This document shows, one piece after another, positions 6,579-15,215 of a stretch of DNA of 15,215 nt (the stretch's first letter is position 1; the number at the start of each line of letters is the position of its first letter). The notes beneath the pieces were generated by a model. The model worked only from the letters and a program-made list of their open reading frames with translations. It was not told the origin of the DNA and searched no databases. The position numbers and the translations under genes are program-made. Source of the stretch: Leucogyrophana mollusca (Eukaryota > Basidiomycota > Agaricomycetes > Boletales); contig MU266773.1 in NCBI GenBank assembly GCA_021014945.1, positions 1-15,215 on the forward strand. Direction: 5' to 3'.

Positions 6579-9500
6579 GCGGGATGCCTGTCCCATCGTC
6601 CTCGAGCGTGTCATTCCCTTCCTCAGACTCTGTACAGCCGCTGCCAATTCCCCACCTGCCATTTCGTAGAATATCCCTTCCTTCTCAGCCAAACCGCCAG
6701 TCTGTAGCAAGTCTCGCATCTTTCGATTCGCTCGCTGTACCCGAGGAGCATCCCCAGCCTGGGACATCGCCCAGTGCGGTATCTCATGTGCGCCAGAAGC
6801 GCCGGTCGCTGAACCCAGCTGCTCGGGGGCATGGCCAGAGGCGAGTCGTACCTGTCGTCGACGAATCGCGCGAGGCGAAACGTAGAAAGGTCATTCGTGA
6901 GTTCTATGATACGGAGAAGACATACGTAGACGGACTCGATCTCATATACGGTGTATGTGCCTCAGAGATGTCCTAGCCGATGTAGCTGACTTATTTCGTG
7001 GCAGCACTTTCTTACACCGATAATTGCATCGCTCGATACGCCCAAGCCGCTGCTCACACGCGCGCAACTCACGAGTATATTCTCCAATTTTATCGATGTC
7101 TGGAACTTTCACCACTCGTTCTTTTCCGCACTTGACTCGCTCCTTTCGCCCACCTGGGGCTCCACACCGCCGCCTCTTTCTCCCCTGCTGCTCTCTCACT
7201 TCCCCTACCTCTCACTGTACACTCCCTTCGTAACGCCCTTCTCTACCGCCCTTGCCTCGCTCTCTTCCTTGCCTTCTACGTCACCTTCCTTTGCTGCTTT
7301 CATAACACGCCAAGAATCGGATCCTCGCTGCGGAAAACTCCACCTCGCTGACTGGCTCCTAACAGTCGTACAGCGCTGCCCACGCTATCTATTACTACTA
7401 AAAGACCTCCTAGCATGCACCCACCCCGAAGACGTCGAGTACAAAGGCCTCGAAGCTGCGTACAGCCTCGTAGAGAAAAGTATGTCCCCCTTACCTAATT
7501 CCTACGCTCCCCTGAGTCCAAACACACTGCAGTAACGACATCCCTCAACACTTCCCTTCATACACATGCCCAGACCCTTGCACTCCTTTCCCTCCAACGT
7601 AGTACAGCTAACCTTCCCTTTACGCTCATCGCACCTGGTCGTACTCTCCTCAAGCGCGGAACCCTACTCTACCAAGGCGATACCCTCCGTGAACGGGAGT
7701 TCCTCCTTTTCTCGGATTGCCTCCTCTGGATCGAAAAAGAAGGCGAGCGTGAACATCATCGCCCCACGAGATCCATCATGGCGCGTACTCGCAGTAAAAG
7801 TGAGGCCGAGCTTACTGCCCTCCGTGCACGCCGACAGTCTGGTGAGTGGACGCCGACGCGAACACCCAAGAAGGTTGGGAGCGACCAGAACGAGCGGTGG
7901 TCGTACAAAGGCCACATCACACTCATTGATGTCGAGATCGTCCTTGGCGGTGATACGAGGTTCGAAGTGCTCAGCCCCGAGGGGTCATTCGCCGTATTTG
8001 CAGGTATCTACACCTCTTTCTCTGTACGTTTTGCGCACGTACTGACAGACCTACAGAATCCTCGGCCGTGCGTGACGACTGGGCATCTGCCATACGCACA
8101 GCCAAGTCCGCGTTGCTGGCGTCGCTCAGCGCCACTCACCCAAACTCGACACTCACAAGTTCTGCATCTACGAACCACGTGCGCCGCGCACTGCGAGCGC
8201 TCCCATACGATCCCTCGACATCCCCGCTCGCCCCATCTTCGCCTCAGGAGGGCGACCATGTCCCCCGTGCACCCATTTCCAACTTCCTTCCGCCCGTGTG
8301 GATCCCCGACGCGAAAACAGATGCGTGTATGCGCTGCAGTCGTCCTTTTGGGTGGCGCCATGGGAGGAGGAGACATCACTGCCGTTTATGCGGCCGATGT
8401 GTCTGTGCTGCGTGCTCGGAAAAGGTGAGTCTAGTACTATGTCATCCGAGCTCTTTTGATGCTGACTGGGACAATGATCCAAATAGACCTTTTACGTCTC
8501 CGACCCGTCGAAACCAGACACGGACAGCAAACCCGCGCGTGCGTGCAACGAGTGCTACGAGGCTGTCTTTCCTGTGCTTCCCTCCACTGGTGTGCCCTCA
8601 GACTCCCCCACGGTGACCCCAGAGTCTTCCAGGAGCTCTGCGTCCTCCCCACCCCCAGCGACACCCACCCTCACCTTCCCTTCCTGGCTCTCGATCCCCT
8701 CCCGGCAAGGACGGGATGCACCCGAGGCACTCATGGCGATGGCGATGGCTGTTGATATGCCTCCGCCTGTGAGCAGAAGAGCCAGTATGGATATTGGGGT
8801 GAGAGGTGGAAGTCCATTAAGGCTGAACGTAGGTGGTGAGGACAGCCCGGTGAAAAGTGGCCCAAATGGTAGTCCGCTAAGGCAGAGTGCAGACGGGGGT
8901 CCGTTAAAGCGCCTCAGCAGCAGCCCTTCGAAGCCCTTGAGTGGGAGCCCTCTTCGTAACAGCTTAGAAGTGGGTGGGAGCCCTCTGAAACGCTTCAGCA
9001 TTCCCAGCCCCTCCAGTCGCTTTCCGCGCACCTCCCCTACTGACACAGACGACGGAACCGTCAAATACAAACGCCCGGACCAGCTTGAATCGGAACCCCT
9101 GTCTGGAGAAGATGAAGCGTACGGCCGCGCGGAGGAAGGAGACACCGTCCGGCCAATCCGCATCCGGCCTACATCGCGAGCGCGGCCAAGGAGTTACTAT
9201 GACATTCTCGAGGACTTCCACGAGCACGAGCACGAGCACGGGCGAGAGCGGAGTGCAGCGTCAAGCCTTGGTACAGCTCTGTCTATACCCGAGAGTGAGG
9301 AGGCCGTGGACACCGTTTCCGGTTCGAGTGGTCCCGAGGCCGAGGGCACAGCTGGGGCTGGACCTGGGGTTGGGCGCGAGAGGAAAGCGGAGGACACGGC
9401 GCGGAGACATAAGCGGTTCTCGTTGCCGGCTGTAGCGCTGCAGACGACGCCTGTCATTGCACGATCAAGTTCGAGGGCTGAGATAGGGAGGCCGGGTGTG

Positions 9501-9686
9501 GGGAGGAGGCTGTCTTTGGTCCTTGGTGGGGGTGCCGGTGGTGCGTCGAAGGAGGAGGTTAGGGGTGTAAGTGGCGGTAGCACCGAACTCGGACAAGAAA
9601 GTGGGAGTGGGGACGGGAGAAAAGATAGAGGGATGGCAGCGTCGGCGCTGTTGCAGCTCTTGAGGGGGAAGCGAAGGGAGCGCTAA
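6575..9686 (+). CDS. Rho guanine-nucleotide exchange factor, DH-PH-FYVE, 5 exons
   Basis: Exons are 6575-6952, 7005-7479, 7533-8003, 8057-8424 and 8487-9686, giving 963 residues; introns are 52, 53, 53 and 62 nt with GT-AG ends and matching phases. The protein should load GTP onto Rho/Cdc42-type GTPases at membranes and so guide actin and polarity. Residues 1-100 are Ser/Pro-rich. The DH domain spans about 104-290, with IREFYDTEKTYVDGL and the diagnostic helix LADWLLTVVQRCPRYLLLLK near 240-259. A PH domain follows at about 310-464, holding a long polar insertion. The FYVE zinc finger starts at Trp523: WIPD, then RRRHHCRLCG, with four CxxC pairs at 532/535, 550/553, 558/561 and 584/587. FYVE binds phosphatidylinositol 3-phosphate, which suggests endosomal targeting. 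The domain order recalls animal FGD proteins. The last 375 residues are disordered-looking, with clustered SPx(K/R) sites at 673-729 and an alternating HEHEHEH at 809-815. Confidence 0.93.
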
Positions 9687-10807
9687 GTCGCAGTGAGCCA
9701 TGACTGTAGAGCATTTTCTTTGACCAGCTTGGACACCACATTTGCATTCGTGTCGTTCGTGTAGCCACTGTTACGTAGATAGTTAAATGGTGTATTCACA
9801 TATCAGCAGTCTTTGTATCGCAGTGGGTACGATAGTGCTAAAGTGAGATAGAAGGATATGGCAAGATCATGTAGCAGGGTGGGTGAATGCAGCTCAACTT
9901 CCCCGGTCGCATCAGAGACGATTCTGGGAACTGAGGCTGGCTGGACACAAGCAATAGGATATCGATGTCCTTAGCAATCAGCTATGTATAAGTTAGGCGG
10001 GACCTTGCTGATGAGGATAAGCAATATCTGGTTGGGCGAAAGCCTACTGACGAGAGGACGGGCGGCTTTTGATATTGGGGGGGGGGGTACAATCCGGGAG
10101 TTGTTGCTCCGTTTACCACCGATGCATGTAGACATGAAACTGCCATTGACACTGGTAATTTAGATGTTCATGAATCGAGGCATATTGTACATGGTAAAGA
10201 CACGTTAGCAAAAACGACCATGTGGAGATACCCTGGCAGAGTGTGGAAGCAGGGAGTGGGGAAGCAGGCAGGGATGACATGTATAATTGGCCGAGTATGC
10301 GGAAACCATACCCACCATCAATCACATAGTATGACTATAAACAGAGTCGCCGGGGTACAGAGTGGTACAGAGCATGTTCCCGATCCCATCCAGTGTGGAG
10401 ACGGCGCGCCGAGCACTTTAACCGAGTCAAATTAAGTCGGTAGCACTGAGTGTCACGTGTCTGGGAGCGATTGAGAAGATCAGCGTTGGCGGTCAGAGCC
10501 TGGGTCTTGTGGGCGTGTACGGCGATGTCGCACTGGTGAAGAGGCGATTTCGTCGGCTTATGATCGGTGGTTTGGTGGTGCCATGACGGGTGATACGTAG
10601 CGCGTCAGTTTGCCGTCAAGAGCCAATGGGAACCGGTGTGGTTGTCGGCCAGTGCAGGGTAGGGCCGTCAAAAAAAAGGCCCCCGGTTGTGGTAATGCAA
10701 AGAAAGGATAACTTTCAACTTTCATATTATGTCGATGACGGATGGCCATATTCTAAGCGCCAAGCTGTCCATCAGTGCGCGATAACATGGACCACAACAA
10801 AGTAAAT
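9687..10807. other. Convergent intergenic region, no gene seen
   Basis: About 1.1 kb between the stop codons of two converging genes. Open frames are short and lack motifs. Visible features are an 11-base G run at 10077-10087, a short direct duplication around GAAGCAGG near 10247-10268, and a doubled GGTACAGAG near 10354-10370. No tRNA-like cloverleaf or transposon end was recognised. Confidence 0.55.
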
Positions 10808-11465
10808 TTACCCCAGAAGCGCGATGAGACCTTGTATCACGGCCCATATGAATGGCACCCAACTAGAAACAAATGCATGTGAGCTTCTGCAGAATACGAA
10901 ACGCAGACGCACTCGGCTGATAAATATACTCACGTCGACATATAAAAGCCACCCGCTTTGTATACGCCAGCCAACAAGAACCCGACGACAGCTGCACCAA
11001 TAACAGCTCCACATAGGCTGATGAAAAGGAAGGCAATTATCACGAGAACGGCAAACGTCACCCGTGATCGCCGGGCATTGACGCGCGGGGGCTTCATTGG
11101 CAGCAGCGACATGCGTTCGAGGGAGCGAGATGTGAGCGCAATTGTCTCTTCGTGCGAGACGCGATGCGGGGGGAAAGTGAAATTGAGAAAAGCGTACGTC
11201 CCGCAGGCGAGGTAGAATGGGATGTGGAAGATAAGTGTCCAGTAGAGAGTGAACTTGAAGATGTCTACGATATTTGTTAGGACGGGTTTGTGGGACGCAC
11301 ATAAATGATGAGCGCACCGTCCGGCTCATAGAGGTAGGATCCACCAGGACGAGTAGGTCCGCTCTGGGAATTGACCAACTCGATTGCAGGATCGTACAAT
11401 GAGGGCCAGGAAACGTTGTTGATGTTAATGTTAGAGGAGGCAAGGTCCCATGGCGTCGGGTTCAT
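10808..11465 (-). CDS. TMEM170-like integral membrane protein, 3 exons
   Basis: Exons are 11465-11318, 11264-10934 and 10862-10808, giving 177 residues; introns are 53 and 71 nt. TMEM170 proteins (Pfam Tmemb_170) are small membrane proteins of the ER/nuclear envelope; animal members affect ER sheet shape, while fungal members are little studied. Three hydrophobic segments are visible: about residues 51-78 (FTLYWTLIFHIPFYLACG), 122-152 (FAVLVIIAFLFISLCGAVIG and on) and 161-177 (WVPFIWAVIQGLIALLG). The motif LAGVYKAGGFYMST before the last segment is the best family marker. The donor at 11317 (GTGCGC) was chosen over two closer GT sites because it alone gives the right phase with a normal 53-nt intron, producing SYLYEPDDIFKFTLYW. 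The N-terminal 45 residues are polar and probably outside the membrane. Family assignment is from remembered pattern. Confidence 0.8.
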
Positions 11466-11917
11466 CTGTGAGGATGGTACGGTTGAGAACTCTCTGCAAG
11501 AGATGCACAGACGACTCTATGGTCAGTACAATAGCGGGTACGGTATGAAAGAGCGTGAATGACGAAGGAAGCAAGCCTGGGGAACTGAAGCCTTCAATAA
11601 ATAAAATTTATTTATTTATTTACTATAATATTCGACCTTTTTTACCACGAATGATTACTGTGACGGCGAAATCCTTTTCGGTTTCCCTTGAGTCGCAGCT
11701 CAATGACTCTCGAGTCTGTGGGACATTGTGGGACGTCCTTAACATCGTGCTGCCCACGTCACTATCTAGCATGTAAAAGCAGAGACTCCCTTGCACCTGT
11801 GGTGCTGACACATACTGCTTTAGCCTCGCCCCAGCACCAGGCTAATGCATGTAAACCGGCAACAGTAAGTGGTCTTTTGTGCATTGAACGACATCCATTT
11901 AGCTTCGGGTAAAATAA
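11466..11917. other. Intergenic region with AT-rich microsatellite
   Basis: This stretch holds the promoter of the TMEM170-like gene and the 3' flank of the GH3 gene, both on the minus strand. A low-complexity AT block at about 11598-11624 consists of repeated TTTA/TAAA units. No ORF with support was seen. Confidence 0.6.
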
Positions 11918-14018
11918 CTACGATACGTCGCACATAACCCTCTCAAACAGCCACTGTTGCGCTGCCTCATCTGACAGAACAACAGGTACCTTCATTTGGC
12001 CGGCCCCCGTTTTCGCCAAGTCGATTTTCCACTTGCGAAATTCGCTGAAGGTTCCGGGCTTGAGGATCCGGATTGTTGGCTCTCCTATGGATCCCTGATC
12101 AAGGCAGCGCTTGATGTTGGCGTTGGATCGACAAAGCTCGTCACGAAGCTGTCCAAGCGCTAAATAGGGACGTGGACCTTTTACGTGACGATCAGGGTGA
12201 CAACGGATGGGCGAATGTTTACAAAATGTGTTTACTCACCTACTGCACCCAGGACTTCAACAAGATAGCCAAATCGACGAGGCATAACCCGTTCATCGAC
12301 GACAACGGTAAACTCCACGAACCGGCCAAGTGTCTTCTCCGTAGCAAGAATCGCCTCGGTTAGTTGCTTTTCCGTCGTCATCACACCGCCCAGTGCCCCA
12401 GCGCTCAGCCGCATCGCAAGGCTATCGGGCAGCGCCGACTTATGCGTTAGAGTCGCCCTTTAAGTAAAACGGCATTAGTGACCTACTTTCGTCGCTCTAC
12501 GTATTTAAGGACGGGTACGCCATCACAGGGGTCGAATCCAGCAATTTCAACGACGTCGCCAATGCGATATCGCCATAAGCCGTCGTAGGTGGTCATCACC
12601 ACTTCGTATTTCCGCCCAGTTTCGAGTTTCCACTATAAATGCACTACTCGTCAGTCTCGCGCTTAGTCCAAGTGCGACCACACGAACCGCAGGGACAAGG
12701 CTCGCAGCGGTTTCGCCCCGCAAAACATCGAGATACTCGATTATGTCGCCGCAGGTGGCTTTGAAGAGGTTAGGCTCGGTCGGGTCATACACCCAACCAA
12801 TAACCCCCTCGCTTGCACCAAAGCCTGCACTGCGGACGAGAATGTTGGGGCCCAAGTAATGGCGCATCTATCGGCCCATACATCAGTTCATTATGACAGG
12901 GAAAGACCTAGACCCAGTCTACCTTCGGAATCGCTGCAGCAAACAAGCCGCTCACGATGCCAACCACCTCTTTTAGCTGTGGCCAAATTCTGTGCAGCCA
13001 CCCAGGCTGTGCTGTGGCATTCCCGATTGTGCGGAGTTCGGCAGCGCGTGGGGTGTTGGGACGCAGTTTTGGCTGGGCAAAGGTCTGGTAAGCATATCTT
13101 GAGTCACAGTGGCGAGCACCTCACCTCTAGGTGCTCTCGGACATGACTAATGCCTTCGTACTCTGGCAAATCGCCCGTTTCGATGCTACTAACAAGAGTG
13201 TCCCAATCCTCTTCCATATACCTGACCAGATCAAGGAACACAGTACCGAAGATCGTATCCAATCTCTCTAGAGTTATGTCCGCGAGAGCGAAGAGAGCAT
13301 GCATCAAGAGGAAAGAGCGGTAGTTTCGAATATAGCTGACGGCGATAGGAGATGTGGCATTGGGCACTGTCAGGGAAAGAAGCCAGCATTGTCAGCATCA
13401 TTGTATCAGGGTGAGAAACCGAATCACTTGTCAATTTAATCATCCAGGAATCTTTCTCGACGTCCATATCATTGAACATTCTAATGGTGCCGGACGACCC
13501 GAGAGTGATTGGAATTTGCGCCGGCGCCCCATCGTTTCTCGGAACCTCAATCACTTCACGATATGTCAAGGAGTACACCGAGCAAAATCTTCCTCCAGGT
13601 TTGGGAGGACAGGCGTAACTCAGCGGACGACGATATCTCGCGAATAATTTGGCTGATTTTCCAGATGTGCCGCTCGAAACGGCAAGAAAGTAGGTGAGAA
13701 GAGATCCTTAACCTCCTCCTCTTTACAAGGATGCTCAAGGAATTTCGAGACGAATGGCTCGTACGATTCGTAACCGGTCAGAGAAATAGTGTTATAGAAG
13801 CTTTCCAGTAGCGCCTCATCTCGAGCTTTGCTGTCAGTGTTACCGAGTTGCTCGACCACGCTCCGAAACTTGTGAAACACTGGGGAATCGCGCACAAAGC
13901 GAGTGGGCAGATCGGTTTTTATGAGGTGAACAAGGACGCCTTCGATGCTTTCTTTGAGTCTGCTAGATAGTTCGGGAGTAAGGATGGCGACAGGTGACGG
14001 GACGCGTGAAGACTGCAT
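11918..14018 (-). CDS. GH3-family acyl-adenylating enzyme, 7 exons, with one apparent frame break
   Basis: Exons are 14018-13428, 13366-13125, 13084-12923, 12867-12688, 12632-12487, 12421-12240 and 12159-11918, about 581 residues. Introns are 61, 40, 55, 55, 65 and 80 nt. GH3 proteins belong to the adenylate-forming ANL superfamily; plant members join amino acids to jasmonate or auxin, while substrates of fungal members are unknown. All three nucleotide-binding motifs are visible: SSGTSGKSAK just after position 13680, FGASE at 12822-12808 and YRIGDV at 12569-12552. Other blocks that fit are YRSFLLMHALFALAD, LGQLRDELC and PGTFSEFRKWKID. Exon 1 changes frame at about 13693: upstream EEEVKDLFS and downstream FLAVSSGTSG are in different frames, no intron can join them, and a loss of 1 nt (modulo 3) explains it. 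It may be a sequencing error or a real inactivating mutation; the rest looks intact. The start at 14018 is preferred over 14060 because a TATA box abuts the latter. Confidence 0.82.
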
Positions 14019-14060
14019 GATGAAATAAAGAAACGCTGCTGGCCACAACGACCGATTCAT

Positions 14061-14068
14061 TTTTTATA
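14061..14068 (-). promoter_or_regulatory. TATA box of the GH3 gene
   Basis: Minus-strand TATAAAAA ends directly at the ATG at 14060. Transcription would then begin roughly 25-35 nt downstream, inside the first possible codons, so the ATG at 14018 is the more likely start. The extra 14 residues that the earlier ATG would add look like no known GH3 N-terminus. Confidence 0.5.
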
Positions 14069-14419
14069 CTACTGCTTCACCGAACGAGACGGATGCGATT
14101 TACACGAAATCAGCGAGTTCTCGAGCCTTGTCCTCATTCGCGAGCCGATCCTCCGATTAGTGTCTTTGGACCGCCATGAGAGGGGTGTCAACGTCATTTC
14201 GGGAACTCAGATTGACTCCGCGGCACTGTCCTGCACTGATCAATATCAGCCTCGAACACTCCTCGAACTCGCTGACTTAGTCTGGTTCGATTGAAAGGTG
14301 GCGTGCAGGAGGGCCTTACTCGGTGAAATCCGAAGGACGGCGGGCTTCGGCATGGGGTTAGCAACATAGCTACACTTAGCAAAAAAAATAGTATCGCTAT
14401 ACATACTCCTATAATCTAC
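14069..14419. other. Divergent intergenic region between GH3 and helicase genes
   Basis: About 350 nt with no supported gene. It must hold the upstream regulatory sequences of both the minus-strand GH3 gene and the plus-strand helicase gene. An A-rich run at 14381-14389 and an AT-rich segment up to 14418 precede the helicase ATG; no clear TATA box for it. Confidence 0.5.
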
Positions 14420-15215
14420 ATGGTACCTAATGCGACACCTATAGCTCGTAATCCAGCCTGGTTAACCGACGAACGGCACGCGCTCATACGAGGCATCATC
14501 GAAGGACGCGTCGAACAATGGCACAACGGTCCTCGCAAGTTTCAGGTCGAGTCCTGGGCTCGTACTCTTGCTGGCATCTCGCAGCTACTCGTCATTCCCA
14601 CTGGTGGAGGCAAAACAGCGCTGTTCTATGGACCTCTCCTTGTCGTACAGCATCTTCGAGAGCAACCAAGACCGGAAATTGGTCCATTACCCGAAAAACC
14701 TGTCATTTTAATAGTAACACCACTGAACGCTCTGGGAGACTCTCAAGTAAGTCCTTCGAACAATAGGATGTAGCAAATAACTCACGAAATCCGGTGCAAG
14801 GTTGCTGAATTGGAGGAACTGGGTATCAAAGCGGTCTCTATCAATGCCGAAACCCTTCGCGCCGCACAGAATGAAGGCCGTGACCTTATTGCGGAAGTTC
14901 AGCGCTGCGAGTGGCCCGCCTCCATCTGGAGCCCCGAGCGACTAACCGATCGTGCGCTGGACAAGCTCGTTCGTGATGATAAATTCCGTGCCAACCTCCT
15001 TGCCCTTGCTGTAGACGAGTCCCATGTTGTCTATCAGTGGGGGAAAGGGTTTCGGCAGGCCTATCGTCAAATAGGGCTGCTACGAAAACGACTTCCCGAG
15101 CACGTACCTCTCATCGCAGTCACTGCTACACTTGTACCAGGTTCCGAGCAGGCAAATGTATGTGCGAGCCTTGGACTCAACCCCGGCGAGTTCTTCTTTA
15201 TGCGACAGTCAAATG
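14420..15215 (+). CDS. RecQ-like ATP-dependent DNA helicase, 5' part (runs off the window)
   Basis: Exon 1 is 14420-14746 and exon 2 runs from 14801 to the window end; the 54-nt intron has a GTAAGT donor and a CAAG acceptor. About 247 residues are visible. This is the first RecA-like domain of a superfamily 2 helicase that would unwind DNA using ATP. Motifs seen: motif 0-like FQVESWARTLAG (41-52), Walker A PTGGGKT (60-66), motif Ia TPLNALGDSQ (100-109), motif II DESHVVYQWG (181-190; DESH in place of the usual DEAH) and motif III AVTATL (215-220). The splice joins LGDSQ to VAELEELGIKA, as expected of RecQ-like proteins. The second helicase domain, and any RQC or HRDC domain, lie beyond the window. 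Such RecQ-like genes are often multi-copy in Agaricomycetes, sometimes beside repeats or telomeres; nothing here shows which class this is. The start codon context is weak (T at -3), but the frame lacks an earlier ATG. Confidence 0.88.

Noticed and set aside
8555..9163. Long minus-strand open frame (about 200 codons) within the RhoGEF gene
   Set aside because: It is antisense to the repetitive Ser/Pro-rich tail; its low-complexity Gly/Leu/Pro content mirrors the plus-strand repeats. The plus frame has phased introns and a FYVE finger.
9991..10050. Hammerhead-ribozyme-like core (CTGATGAG followed by CGAAAG)
   Set aside because: A 5-bp stem III (TAGGC/GCCTA) can be drawn, but there is no room for stem I with a cleavage site and stem II does not pair well.
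10077..10087. Run of 11 G as a quadruplex or regulatory signal
   Set aside because: A single homopolymer run without further G tracts; it may even be length-variable sequencing noise.
10220..10435. Plus-strand 71-codon open frame in the RhoGEF-TMEM170 gap
   Set aside because: Its composition looks random, there is no homology that I can recall, and it lies in a convergent 3' intergenic region.
12520..12550. GGTCGAATCC resembling a tRNA B box
   Set aside because: It lies antisense inside the conserved YRIGDVVEIAGFD exon of the GH3 gene and no cloverleaf or A box fits around it.

Overview
The window looks like nuclear DNA of a basidiomycete fungus, most likely an Agaricomycete. The evidence is compact genes split by many short introns (mostly 49-65 nt, extremes 40 and 80 nt), balanced base composition, and protein families that are typical of mushroom-forming fungi: an I66/cospin-like protease inhibitor, a fungal GH3 adenylating enzyme and a RecQ-like helicase. 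No bacterial-type operon, tRNA, rRNA or CRISPR signal was seen. All exon models were built by hand from splice signals, reading phase and remembered family motifs; no database search was made.

Layout from left to right. Positions 1-488 hold no convincing gene but contain a strong 90-nt imperfect inverted repeat (189-278). A pirin gene (683-1662, +, 4 exons, one likely GC-AG intron) has a TATA box at 489. It runs tail to tail into a microbial-type poly(ADP-ribose) glycohydrolase gene (1804-2830, -, 2 exons). Next is a small cospin/I66-like protease inhibitor gene (3075-3713, -, 4 exons) with a TATA box just upstream.

The interval 3714-6500 is gene-poor, but it carries two diverged direct copies of an unrecognised small ORF (4438-4815 and 5851-6198, both +). 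They share about 110 codons, with changes concentrated at third codon positions. From 6575 to 9686 lies a 963-residue Rho guanine-nucleotide exchange factor (DH-PH-FYVE, 5 exons) preceded by an upstream ORF whose stop codon overlaps the main start as ATGA. Its long C-terminal tail carries a dense run of proline-directed kinase sites. After about 1.1 kb without a visible gene comes a TMEM170-like membrane protein (10808-11465, -, 3 exons).

A GH3-family acyl-adenylating enzyme (11918-14018, -, 7 exons) follows. All its splice junctions and all three adenylation motifs are intact, but its first exon has one apparent frame break near 13693. Diverging from it is the 5' part of a RecQ-like DNA helicase (14420 to the window end, +).

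The genes look like independent housekeeping and lineage-specific loci, not a pathway cluster. I see no sequence evidence that they act together. The least explained element is the duplicated small ORF pair at 4.4-6.2 kb.
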